From positions 62,001 through 126,000 of the forward strand of contig NZ_LLZI01000243.1 in NCBI RefSeq assembly GCF_001509485.1: DNA of 64,000 nucleotides, in the 5' to 3' direction. The translations under genes and the position numbers were made by a program. This DNA comes from Streptomyces sp. NRRL F-4489. Its GTDB lineage: Bacteria > Actinomycetota > Actinomycetes > Streptomycetales > Streptomycetaceae. Positions 57,285 through 64,000 of the stretch are shown one piece after another. The notes beneath the pieces were generated by a model. That model was not told the origin of the DNA. It saw nothing but the letters and a program-made list of their open reading frames with translations, and searched no databases. Position 1 is the stretch's first letter; every line of letters begins with the position of its first letter.

Positions 57285-57477
57285 CACTCCCTTCCCAGGC
57301 TGCGAGGACGCGGGGGAATCCGCATCCCGGAAGTGGGGAAGACGAGGAGGTGGAGAGGTGGACAGGCAGGCGGGCCAGCGCTTGCCCGGTGTCTGGGCCA
57401 GGGCGACAGTTGGGAGAGGAAACTTCCGGTAGCGGGGCCGGGACATACGGACGGGACGCACGGACAGGAGGAGAGCG

Positions 57478-58152
57478 ATGACGGCAGGCGCACGCCGCCG
57501 GGCCGCTGTGTTCGACGTGGACGGAACGCTCGTCGACAGCACCTATCTGCACGCCGTGACCTGGTGGGAGGCGTTCCGCCAGGCCGGCCACGAGGTGCCG
57601 ATGGCCGCGATCCACCGGACCGTCGGCATGGGGGCCGACCACCTCATCGACCACCTGCTGGGCTCCGGCCGCGACGAACCGGAGAAGGACGAGGAGATCA
57701 GCACCGCCCACAAGACGCTCTACGCCCAGTACTGGACGCGCCTGGTCCCGTTGAACGGCGCCGCCGACCTGCTGCGTGCCTGTTCCGCGCGCGGCTGGAC
57801 CGTGGTGCTCGCCAGTTCGGCCGCCGGTCCCGAGCTGGACGCGATGCGCAAGGCGTTGCAGGCGGAGGACGCCATCAGCGCGGTCACCAGCGCCGACGAC
57901 GTCCGCGCCAGCAAACCCGCCCCCGACCTCGTACAGCTGGCGCTGGACCAGACCGGCACCGCTCCGGAGGACGCGGTGTTCGTCGGCGACACCGTCTGGG
58001 ACATGAAGGCCGGGCACCGGGCCGGCGTCCCCTGCATCGGCGTCCTGAGCGGCGGTTTCTGCCGTTCCGAACTCCTGGAGGCGGGGGCGGAGGAGGTCTA
58101 CGAGGACGCGGCGGCGCTCCGCTCCGCCCTCGATTCCTCGTTGCTGAGGTAG
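57478..58152 (+). CDS. HAD-family hydrolase, phosphoglycolate-phosphatase/beta-PGM type (224 aa)
   Basis: Motif I VFDVDGTLVDS (Asp nucleophile), a helical cap (HAVTWWEAFRQAGHEVPMAA), motif II VVLASSAAGPELDAM, Lys in SKPAPDLVQLAL and motif IV VFVGDTVWDMKAG. Full-length HAD subfamily IA. ATG 57478 has GGAGGAGAG upstream. Substrate unknown. Converges on the 2OG-Fe oxygenase gene 13 bp away. Confidence 0.92.
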   Translation: MTAGARRRAAVFDVDGTLVDSTYLHAVTWWEAFRQAGHEVPMAAIHRTVGMGADHLIDHLLGSGRDEPEKDEEISTAHKTLYAQYWTRLVPLNGAADLLRACSARGWTVVLASSAAGPELDAMRKALQAEDAISAVTSADDVRASKPAPDLVQLALDQTGTAPEDAVFVGDTVWDMKAGHRAGVPCIGVLSGGFCRSELLEAGAEEVYEDAAALRSALDSSLLR

Positions 58153-58165
58153 CCGCCGGGCGTGG

Positions 58166-58903
58166 TCAGGCCGGCACCAGCGTGGCCACCAGCACGTCCC
58201 GGAACGCGGGGCTGGAGGGATCCACCGGACGGATCGGCGAGACGCTGTGGAGCGTGCGCCGGTCGTCCGCCACGAGCAGCGTCGCGGGCGCGTCCAGCGT
58301 CGTGGTCAGCAGTTCCCGGCCGTCAGGCGCGTACACGGTGCTCCGCCCACCAGCCGCATTCGCTCTTCTGACCAGCAGCGACGACACCAACGTCACACCG
58401 TCGCGATGCCGCCCCTCGGGCGTGGGATTGCCTTCCCCCTCGCCCGTCGCCACGACCCGGAAGGGATGAACCTTCGCGTTCCAGTCCCGCGTCGTCGCGT
58501 CCAGCGCGCCCGCGAGCCGCCCCAGCAGGAAGAGGAACGCGCGCAGCGCGGGGTCGGTGGCGAACGCATCGGTCAGCGGCTCGAAGTGCCGGTCGACCTG
58601 TACGTACAGCGGGTTGCTGTCGTCCGGCTGCACGAACGGGACGTGGGGCAGCTGCCGCAGGGTGCCGGAGGCGGGACTGAGCAGGAACTGCCCGTAACGG
58701 CGCTGCCGTTGGGTCCCCTGGTCGGCCGCGTACGGATCGGGTGCCAGGTCGTCCCAGTGCGCCGCGAACCGCTCCCAGCCCTCCGCCGCAGCGTCCAACT
58801 GCGCCCGCACGGCGTCGGGTGGGACGAGGTGAACCCCGGTTCCGCTCAACGCGGCGCGGATACCGCCCACCGCGGAACGGACTGTGGTCGTCGTCTCCTC
58901 CAT
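58166..58903 (-). CDS. 2-oxoglutarate/Fe(II) dioxygenase, PF10014-like (245 aa)
   Basis: QRRYGQFLLSPASGTLRQLP, VHPFRVVATGEGEGNPTPEG, the facial-triad RHRDGVTLVSSLLVRR (His-x-Asp) and a later RRTLHSVSPI (His). This is the 2OG-Fe_Oxy_2 family that includes amino-acid hydroxylases such as isoleucine dioxygenase. Substrate unknown. It starts 49 bp after the diiron protein's stop and probably ends the operon. Confidence 0.88.
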   Translation of the reverse strand: MEETTTTVRSAVGGIRAALSGTGVHLVPPDAVRAQLDAAAEGWERFAAHWDDLAPDPYAADQGTQRQRRYGQFLLSPASGTLRQLPHVPFVQPDDSNPLYVQVDRHFEPLTDAFATDPALRAFLFLLGRLAGALDATTRDWNAKVHPFRVVATGEGEGNPTPEGRHRDGVTLVSSLLVRRANAAGGRSTVYAPDGRELLTTTLDAPATLLVADDRRTLHSVSPIRPVDPSSPAFRDVLVATLVPA

Positions 58904-58952
58904 GACTGGGCCTCCTGCTCTCACGTTGGGGCCTGTGGTGTGTGTCGTCCGT

Positions 58953-60071
58953 TTACGGCTCCCGGTCCGGCAAGGGGGAGCGCAGTGCGGACCGCTGCGC
59001 CCGCCAGGCACCGAGGAGATGCGCGGACAGCCGATCCTCCAGGAACAGCGTGGCGCCGATCCCGAACGCCACATCGGCGTCCAGGCCCGGCTCGTCGCCC
59101 AGCAGCCCATCGACGACTTCCCGGCGTACCACTTGCTCGTGTACGGCATCGGCCTCGACATGTTCGTCGTAGAACCGCTCCGCCGCCGGCCCCGCACCGG
59201 TCCGGCGCATCGCCTGCGCCAGGCGACGGGACGCCGGCGACGACGTCACCTCCACCGTTGCGAAATGGCCGACCAGCGCCCCGCGCAACGACCGGTGCAG
59301 TCCCAGCAGCGACATCAGGTTGACCGTGGCGAGCGCTTCGGCCGGTGCCTGGTCGGTGTAGCGGCCGTAGGCGGTGTCCAGGCCGAGGTCCGCCATGAGG
59401 TCGGCGAAGAGCTGGGCGTGGATCTCCTCGGCGCGCCCGGCCCCGAACTCGTCGAATTCGATCGCCGCCATACCGGCCTTGGCGCGGCCGTGGAGCCGTG
59501 GCAGCGCCCAGGCATGCGGGTCCGCTTCCTTGAGGTGGTAGAGCGAGCGCAGCGCGGCGTACTCCCGCAGCTGCCACAGCTGCCCCTCATGTCGCAGGAA
59601 GTGGCTCACGCTGGTGCCGTCGTCGCCGGCCGGCTCCACCAGCAGACCGCCGACGGCCGCCTGGGCGCCGCCTGCCTCGCCGCCTGCGCCGCCGCCGTCC
59701 GTTCCGACGTCCGTTCCGACGTCCGTTCCGACGTCCTTCCGCAACGCCCCGAGAAAGCGCTGTTCCAACCCGCGCCGCACCGCCAGCAGCCCGGGATCCC
59801 ACTCCTCCTCGTCAGCGACTCCGGCGAAGCCCCGGTAGTGCAACTCGTACAGCACGTACAGCGCGAGCTGGAGGTCCAGGCCGTAGGGGTCGGCGTCGGC
59901 GGGGTCCGCGTCGGCAGCCCCGTCCCACGCCGGTGGCAGGGCACCGGCGCCGGCCCGCAGCCGTTCGATAACAGCCTCCGACAACGGCCCGCAGGGCGAC
60001 GGCAGTTGGGGCCCGGCCAGCCGCCCCACCGGCGATGCCGAACGCCCCGAGACCGAGACCCCCTCCGTCAC
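58953..60071 (-). CDS. Haem-oxygenase-like diiron protein (iron-containing redox enzyme family, 372 aa)
   Basis: Helical HDO-type fold with metal ligands in REYAALRSLYHLKEADPH, GMAAIEFDEFGAG, AEEIHAQLFADLM and FYDEHVEADAVHEQVVR. Members bind two irons and perform oxidative cleavage or N-oxygenation in natural-product pathways. An internal KDVGTDVGTDVGTDGG repeat lies near residue 115. GTG 60071 follows GGAGGG and overlaps the CDGSH stop. The substrate is not deducible. Confidence 0.85.
   Translation of the reverse strand: MTEGVSVSGRSASPVGRLAGPQLPSPCGPLSEAVIERLRAGAGALPPAWDGAADADPADADPYGLDLQLALYVLYELHYRGFAGVADEEEWDPGLLAVRRGLEQRFLGALRKDVGTDVGTDVGTDGGGAGGEAGGAQAAVGGLLVEPAGDDGTSVSHFLRHEGQLWQLREYAALRSLYHLKEADPHAWALPRLHGRAKAGMAAIEFDEFGAGRAEEIHAQLFADLMADLGLDTAYGRYTDQAPAEALATVNLMSLLGLHRSLRGALVGHFATVEVTSSPASRRLAQAMRRTGAGPAAERFYDEHVEADAVHEQVVRREVVDGLLGDEPGLDADVAFGIGATLFLEDRLSAHLLGAWRAQRSALRSPLPDREP
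59697..59732 (-). repeat. 12-bp tandem repeat, 3 copies plus partial
   Basis: GTCCGTTCCGAC on the plus strand, three in-frame units (59697, 59709, 59721), encoding the DVGT repeats of the diiron protein. Confidence 0.92.
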
Positions 60072-60400
60072 GACGATCCCTCCTCCGCCACATCCGATCC
60101 CGATGCCGAGGTCTTGCCCCGTCCTCCGCCTGCCGCCCGTCCGCGCCGCCGGCGGTGACTGGTATCGCACCAGGGATAGCTGCGACTGCCCCGGCACGTG
60201 CAGATCGCCACGACGAAGCGCTCGGAGACGGATACCGTCCCGTCCCGCCCGACCACCTCCACCGGCCCCTCCACCAGCAGGGGCCCCTCGGTGACCACGA
60301 TCCGGCGAGGACGCTCAGGAGCGCTGGGGGTGCGGTGAGTGGTGTGTGCGGGGGTGCTGCGAGTGCTGGGCGTGCTGCGGCCGTTGCGGGTGTTGGGCAC
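60068..60400 (-). CDS. CDGSH iron-sulfur domain protein (up to 110 aa)
   Basis: [2Fe-2S] protein with the CTCRGSRSYPWCDTSH motif (Cys-x-Cys-x2-Ser...Pro-x-Cys-Asp-x2-His). LLVEGPVEVVGRDGTVSVSE precedes it, and a basic tail follows. GTG 60400 gives an overlap of 86 bp with the methyltransferase gene; GTG 60298 would give 76 residues and no overlap, with a poorer RBS. Coupled by GTGA to the diiron protein. Likely small electron or Fe-S carrier for that enzyme; inference. Confidence 0.82.
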   Translation of the reverse strand: MPNTRNGRSTPSTRSTPAHTTHRTPSAPERPRRIVVTEGPLLVEGPVEVVGRDGTVSVSERFVVAICTCRGSRSYPWCDTSHRRRRGRAAGGGRGKTSASGSDVAEEGSS

Positions 60401-61064
60401 GAATGATCACCAATTCCTCTGTGTCCTGACCACCATCGAGCAGGCCCTGACTGCGCAACCACGCCAACCGCGAGCGCACAACCGGACCGAACGGGATCCG
60501 CACCCGGTCACTGACCGCCGCCGGCAACCCGGCCTCGGCCAGCCGCCGCACCGTCCGCTCGGCCCCGCACAGCCCGGAGTGCACCATCAGCAGCACACCG
60601 CCGGGCCGGAGCACGCCGGGCGCGGTGTCGCAGATGCGGTCGATCAGCAGTCTGCCGTCCCGGCCGGCGTCCCAGGCACGGGCCGCGCCCCTGGACGAGC
60701 CGTTGCCTGGCGTGGGGACGTAGGGCGGGTTGCTGACGATGAGATCGAAGGAGCGGTCGCGCACCGCCGCCGTCAAGTCGCCCTGCCGGACGGTGACCCG
60801 CTGCCTGGCCCACCAGGCATTGACCCGCGTGGTGAGCACGGCGCGCCAGGAGATGTCGACGGCGGTGACCCGCGCGCCCTGCCTGGCCGCTCCGAGCGCC
60901 AGCGCCCCGCACCCCGTACCCAGATCCAGCACCTCGGCACCCGCACCGATGTCCTCCCGGTACAGCGCCCGCAACAGAAGCTGCGTATCGTGCTGCGCTG
61001 GATAAACGCCCGGCAGTTTCACCACCGGACGGGACTGCGGAAGCGTGACGGTGACTGCGCCCAT
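60315..61064 (-). CDS. PrmC/HemK2-like methyltransferase (249 aa)
   Basis: AdoMet-binding VLDLGTGCGALALGAARQGA, then FDLIVSNPPYVPTPGN with the NPPY motif of glutamine/DNA N-methyltransferases. The C-terminal tail after residue 220 is His/Pro/Gln-rich and low-complexity (QHPQRPQHAQHSQHP). ATG 61064 has a strong GGAGGTGAGGT site. Overlaps the CDGSH gene downstream. Unlike housekeeping PrmC there is no prfA nearby, so the target is uncertain. The 187-bp gap upstream (61065-61251) shows no gene. Confidence 0.86.
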   Translation of the reverse strand: MGAVTVTLPQSRPVVKLPGVYPAQHDTQLLLRALYREDIGAGAEVLDLGTGCGALALGAARQGARVTAVDISWRAVLTTRVNAWWARQRVTVRQGDLTAAVRDRSFDLIVSNPPYVPTPGNGSSRGAARAWDAGRDGRLLIDRICDTAPGVLRPGGVLLMVHSGLCGAERTVRRLAEAGLPAAVSDRVRIPFGPVVRSRLAWLRSQGLLDGGQDTEELVIIRAQHPQRPQHAQHSQHPRTHHSPHPQRS

Positions 61065-61251
61065 ACCTCACCTCCGCGCCGAACCACGGCGCCACTTCGC
61101 TGGTTCCTCTGCTTCCTCTCCTTCTCTCCTATCCCAGCTCTCCCACTCCCAGGCACATTTCCTGTTCAGTATCGGTGCCCCGCCGCCCGCGCTCCACCGG
61201 AGCCCCGGTGCCGGCGATCTCCCACCGACCCCGCCCGTTCGCCGCTCCCAC

Positions 61252-62391
61252 TCAGCCCCGGCGCTCCCGCACCCCATCGGCCAGCCTGCGCAAGGCATCC
61301 CGTACCGCAGGAGCGATCACGTCGGAAGCCGGACCCCGAGAAGTCCCCATCGCCTCCAGCGCGCCCACAGCCCTCTCATGGCGTTCGCGGATCATCGACT
61401 CGACGGTATCCACGGCGCCGGTGTCGAGCAGGACGCGCCGCACCCGGTCCGCACCCCGCTCGTCCAGGTCCCGGCGGCCGACGCACGCGTCGAGCACGGC
61501 CGTCTGCCGTTCGTCCGCCCGCTCGGAGGCCACCGCGAGCAGCACGGTGGGTTTGCCGCCCCGCACGTCGTCCAGTACCGGTTTCCCGGTCAGTGCCGGA
61601 TCGCCGAAGACGCCCAGCAGGTCGTCACGGAGTTGGAACGCCTCGCCGACCGGAAGCGCGTACGCGCTCAGCGCCTCCCGCAGCCCACCCGGCGCACCGG
61701 CCAGTGCGGCACCGATGTGCAGCGGCCGCTCGACCGTGTACGCCGCCGTCTTGTAGCGCGCGACCCGCAACGCCGCCTCGACCCGCCCCGCGGCCGCCCG
61801 CGCCCGCACCTCGGTCGTCAGGTCGAGGAACTGGCCGTGGACCAGCTCCGCGCGCATGGTGTCGATCAGCGGCAGTACGGCGTCCCGCTGCTCGGGCCGC
61901 AGCCCGGCGGAGTGCAACAGCTGGTCGGACCAGGCCAGGGACAGGTCTCCCGCCAGGATCGCCGCCCCCGCCCCGATCCGCTCCGCGTCCGGCCGGGTGC
62001 CTGGCGGGTACCGGGCCGCCATCGCCCGGTGCACCGTCGGACGGCCGCGGCGGCGGTCGCTGTCATCCATCACATCGTCGTGGATGAGCGCGAACGCGTG
62101 GAACATCTCCAGCGACGCCGCCACCCGCCCCACCACCTCCGGTGCCGGCTCTCCCAGCCCCCTGGTGGCGTGCCAGCCCACCACGCACAGCACCGGCCGC
62201 AACCGCTTCCCGCCGCCGCGTACGAAGTCCGCCACCGTCTCCGCCAAGTCACCGGCGCCCGCCCCCGGCGGCACGGGGTTCCGCAGCCGCTCGGCGAGAA
62301 AATCCCCCAACACCGCGTCGATCCACCGACGCACGGCATCCAGATCCAGCCCCCCACCATCGGTGACAGCCGGAACGCCGGTACGGGCCAC
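61252..62391 (-). CDS. Polyprenyl (isoprenyl) diphosphate synthase (379 aa)
   Basis: Condenses IPP with an allylic diphosphate. First aspartate-rich motif DDVMD at residues 105-109, GGGKRLRPVL at 59-68, second motif RDDLLGVFGD at about 255-264 (DDxxG variant), with KTAAYTVERPLHIGA between. Chain length cannot be read. GTG 62391 follows GAGGTGGGGC; another in-frame GTG at 62403 has no RBS. Starts the minus-strand run toward the methyltransferase/CDGSH/diiron genes, 187 bp away. Confidence 0.93.
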   Translation of the reverse strand: MARTGVPAVTDGGGLDLDAVRRWIDAVLGDFLAERLRNPVPPGAGAGDLAETVADFVRGGGKRLRPVLCVVGWHATRGLGEPAPEVVGRVAASLEMFHAFALIHDDVMDDSDRRRGRPTVHRAMAARYPPGTRPDAERIGAGAAILAGDLSLAWSDQLLHSAGLRPEQRDAVLPLIDTMRAELVHGQFLDLTTEVRARAAAGRVEAALRVARYKTAAYTVERPLHIGAALAGAPGGLREALSAYALPVGEAFQLRDDLLGVFGDPALTGKPVLDDVRGGKPTVLLAVASERADERQTAVLDACVGRRDLDERGADRVRRVLLDTGAVDTVESMIRERHERAVGALEAMGTSRGPASDVIAPAVRDALRRLADGVRERRG

Positions 62392-62592
62392 GCCCCACCT
62401 CACCTAGGGAAACAACCGCTGCCGACTCCCGCCGCTCCCGCCACCGCCTCCCCTCCAGCCTCCCGCCAACCCCGACCCCACGCCCAGCGAACTCCGCCAA
62501 CCGGACGACGCCCCGACGAGGCAGGCGGTGCCCTGCGCCGGGGAGCGGCTGAACGGCCCCGGCCATCCGGGTGGCGGCGGTGGCGTCGTTCG

Positions 62593-62621
62593 TTTCCGGA
62601 CGGCCTCCGCCGGGCTAGGAC
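62593..62621 (+). promoter_or_regulatory. Possible promoter of the lipase gene
   Basis: TTTCCG (62593-62598) and TAGGAC (62616-62621) are spaced by 17 bp, 89 bp upstream of the lipase GTG. The -10 is decent, the -35 weak. The rest of the 319-bp gap 62392-62710 shows no gene. Confidence 0.35.
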
Positions 62622-62710
62622 TGTGGCGACCCGCGCGCAACACGCGAGGTGCCGCTGCCCCGCACGCACGCGGCACCCACCCCAGCCCCGAGCCAGACAA
62701 GGAAACCGAC

Positions 62711-63529
62711 GTGTCCGTACCCACGACCCTCGACCACACCGCCCGCGACTACAGCCTCGATCTCGCCTACTGGCTGGCCCGGGCCTCGGACCTCGCCTAC
62801 AAGGACGAGGCCACCATCGAGCGACAGGCCCGGGAGTGGGGCTTCGACCACGTACGGCACCACCGCACGCGGTTCACGCCGCCGTTCCCGCTGGAGGACA
62901 CCCAGGCATTCACCGCCGCCAGCGACACCATGGTGATCACCGCGTTCCGCGGCACCGAACCCGCGCAGATCCGTGACTGGCTCTCGGACGCCACCACACC
63001 GCCCTGCCCCGGGCCCGCCGGGACCGGATACGTCCACTACGGCTTCGCCCAGGCCCTGGAATCCGTCTTCCCCACGGTCAAGGACACCCTCGAAGAGGTC
63101 CGTACGAACGGGCAGAGCCTGTTCTTCACCGGCCACAGCCTCGGCGGTGCGCTGGCCATGCTCGCCGCGGCCCGCCTGTACCTGGAGGACCCGAAGCTGC
63201 TCGCGGACGGTGTCTACACCTACGGCCAGCCGCGCACCTGCGACCACCGCCTGGCCGAGGCGTGCAACAAGGGCTTCAAACAGCGCATCTTCCGCTTCGT
63301 GAACAACAACGACATCGTTCCCCAACTGCCCCCGGAGCCCTTCACCCACGTCGAGACCCTGCGCTACATCGACTCCGACGGCCGGCTCCGCGAGAAGATG
63401 TCCCTCTTCGGCGGCCTCGCCGATCGCGCCAAGGGCTTCACCGCCGACCCCCTGGCCCCCGCCTCCGACGGCGTACGCGACCACTTCATCCACGAGTACC
63501 TCGCCGCCCTGGAGAAGAACCTGGCGTGA
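62711..63529 (+). CDS. Class-3 lipase-like alpha/beta hydrolase (272 aa)
   Basis: Lipase_3 family: TMVITAFRGTEPAQIRDWLS, nucleophile LFFTGHSLGGALAMLAAARL, VYTYGQPRTCDHRLAEA and FRFVNNNDIVPQLPP with the Asp; His is likely in the C-terminal RDHFIHEYL. No signal peptide is seen in the GTG 62711 product, so it may act inside the cell or be exported by another route. Substrate class triacylglycerol or ester, by family. Confidence 0.9.
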   Translation: MSVPTTLDHTARDYSLDLAYWLARASDLAYKDEATIERQAREWGFDHVRHHRTRFTPPFPLEDTQAFTAASDTMVITAFRGTEPAQIRDWLSDATTPPCPGPAGTGYVHYGFAQALESVFPTVKDTLEEVRTNGQSLFFTGHSLGGALAMLAAARLYLEDPKLLADGVYTYGQPRTCDHRLAEACNKGFKQRIFRFVNNNDIVPQLPPEPFTHVETLRYIDSDGRLREKMSLFGGLADRAKGFTADPLAPASDGVRDHFIHEYLAALEKNLA

Positions 63530-63670
63530 GGCACGGCTCGAACCCTCCCCGGGACGGCCGCCCCGTACGGAACGATCAGCGCCGTACACCGGCGCCGGCG
63601 CATCACCACCATGCCGGAGGGGAAGGAAGCCAGCGGCCGTCACCCATCCCCTCCGACGGGAGTCCCCGGC

Positions 63671-64000
63671 ATGACGATCAGCCACCGCACCCTCGGCACC
63701 GGCGCCCACAAGGTCCTGGTGCTGCACGACTGGTTCGGCACCAGCGAGGGCTGGGGACCGTTCCTCGACCACCTCGACCCGGAGGAGTTCAGCTACGCCT
63801 TCCTCGACTACCGCGGCTACGGTGAACGGCGCGCCGTAGCAGGTGAGTTCACGCTCGCCGAGATCGCCGCGGACGCGCTCGCCCTCGCCGATCAGCTGGG
63901 CTGGGACACGTTCTCCGTGGTGGGCCACTCCATGGGCGGCAAGGCGGCGCAGCGCGTACTGGCCGAAGCCCCCGCCCGGCTGCGCAAGCTGGCCGGCGTG
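63671..64000 (+). CDS. Alpha/beta-fold hydrolase (3' truncated by window)
   Basis: First 110 residues: KVLVLHDWFGTSEGWGPFLD (oxyanion region), YAFLDYRGYGERRAVAGEFT and the nucleophile FSVVGHSMGGKAAQRVL. The frame is open to the window end, so the acid and His lie beyond it. ATG 63671; AGGGGAAGGAAG sits further upstream and GACGGGAG closer. Substrate unknown. Confidence 0.88.
   Translation, partial: MTISHRTLGTGAHKVLVLHDWFGTSEGWGPFLDHLDPEEFSYAFLDYRGYGERRAVAGEFTLAEIAADALALADQLGWDTFSVVGHSMGGKAAQRVLAEAPARLRKLAGV

Overview
The window reads as the chromosome of a Streptomyces or close relative. G+C is very high with strong third-position G/C bias, GTG starts are common, ATGA/GTGA stop-start overlaps are frequent, and the gene content is streptomycete: a two-GvpF/L gas-vesicle cluster, DUF5709, DUF6480, DUF3140, CsbD, a MshA-like glycosyltransferase and a GH15 enzyme. 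I saw no tRNA, rRNA, transposase, integrase or CRISPR array. All names are from reading translations by eye; no database search was run.

Layout. 1-6.6 kb: the end of a small membrane protein, a very long CtpI-like P-type ATPase, a stand-alone LigD-type polymerase domain and an HhH-GPD endonuclease. 6.6-11 kb: DUF3291, a small Cys protein, an alpha/beta hydrolase coupled to an unrecognised 464-residue protein, and an HPP membrane protein with short repeats on both sides. 11.1-16.7 kb: gas-vesicle cluster gvpO-A-F-G-J-L-S-K, preceded by a polyampholyte protein and an SRPBCC protein with an acidic tail. 16.8-18.7 kb: an HxlR regulator, a hydrolase and an NTF2-like protein with strong operator-like palindromes. 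18.8-22.6 kb: CsbD, a Vms1/baeRF-type protein, an MFS exporter and DUF5709, separated by large hairpins.

22.7-36.5 kb: a sugar cluster in a Gram-positive setting. It has sedoheptulose-7-phosphate isomerase (gmhA), bifunctional heptose kinase/nucleotidyltransferase (hldE), heptose bisphosphatase (gmhB), a UDP-xylose-synthase-like SDR, a NodU/CmcH carbamoyltransferase, two GT9 heptosyltransferase-type enzymes, three GT2 and two GT4-type transferases and a pyruvyl-transferase-family protein. Eleven of the thirteen genes run on the minus strand, many with 4-base overlaps. This looks like supply and assembly of a nucleotide-activated D,D-heptose and a carbamoylated or pyruvylated surface glycan. 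The product is unknown.

36.7-50.8 kb is rich in stress and redox genes: crystallin-like protein, hemerythrin, DUF3140, DUF1360, two SDRs, DUF6480, a NapA-type molybdopterin enzyme lacking the fourth Fe-S cysteine and coupled to a helical ferritin-like protein, a clade-2 catalase, a DUF2231-Rieske membrane protein, GH15 and a Rho-N-like basic protein. 50.9-57 kb is a minus-strand operon of a GlcD/GlcF-type FAD/Fe-S fusion, a TPP enzyme and an enolase-superfamily enzyme. 57-62.4 kb has a HAD phosphatase and a minus-strand iron-enzyme operon: polyprenyl synthase, PrmC-like methyltransferase, CDGSH protein, haem-oxygenase-like diiron protein and 2OG-Fe oxygenase. The window ends in a class-3 lipase and the start of another alpha/beta hydrolase.

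Most likely new biology: the heptose/carbamoyl cluster, the methyltransferase-CDGSH-diiron protein operon, the atypical molybdoenzyme pair and the hydrolase/unknown-protein pair.
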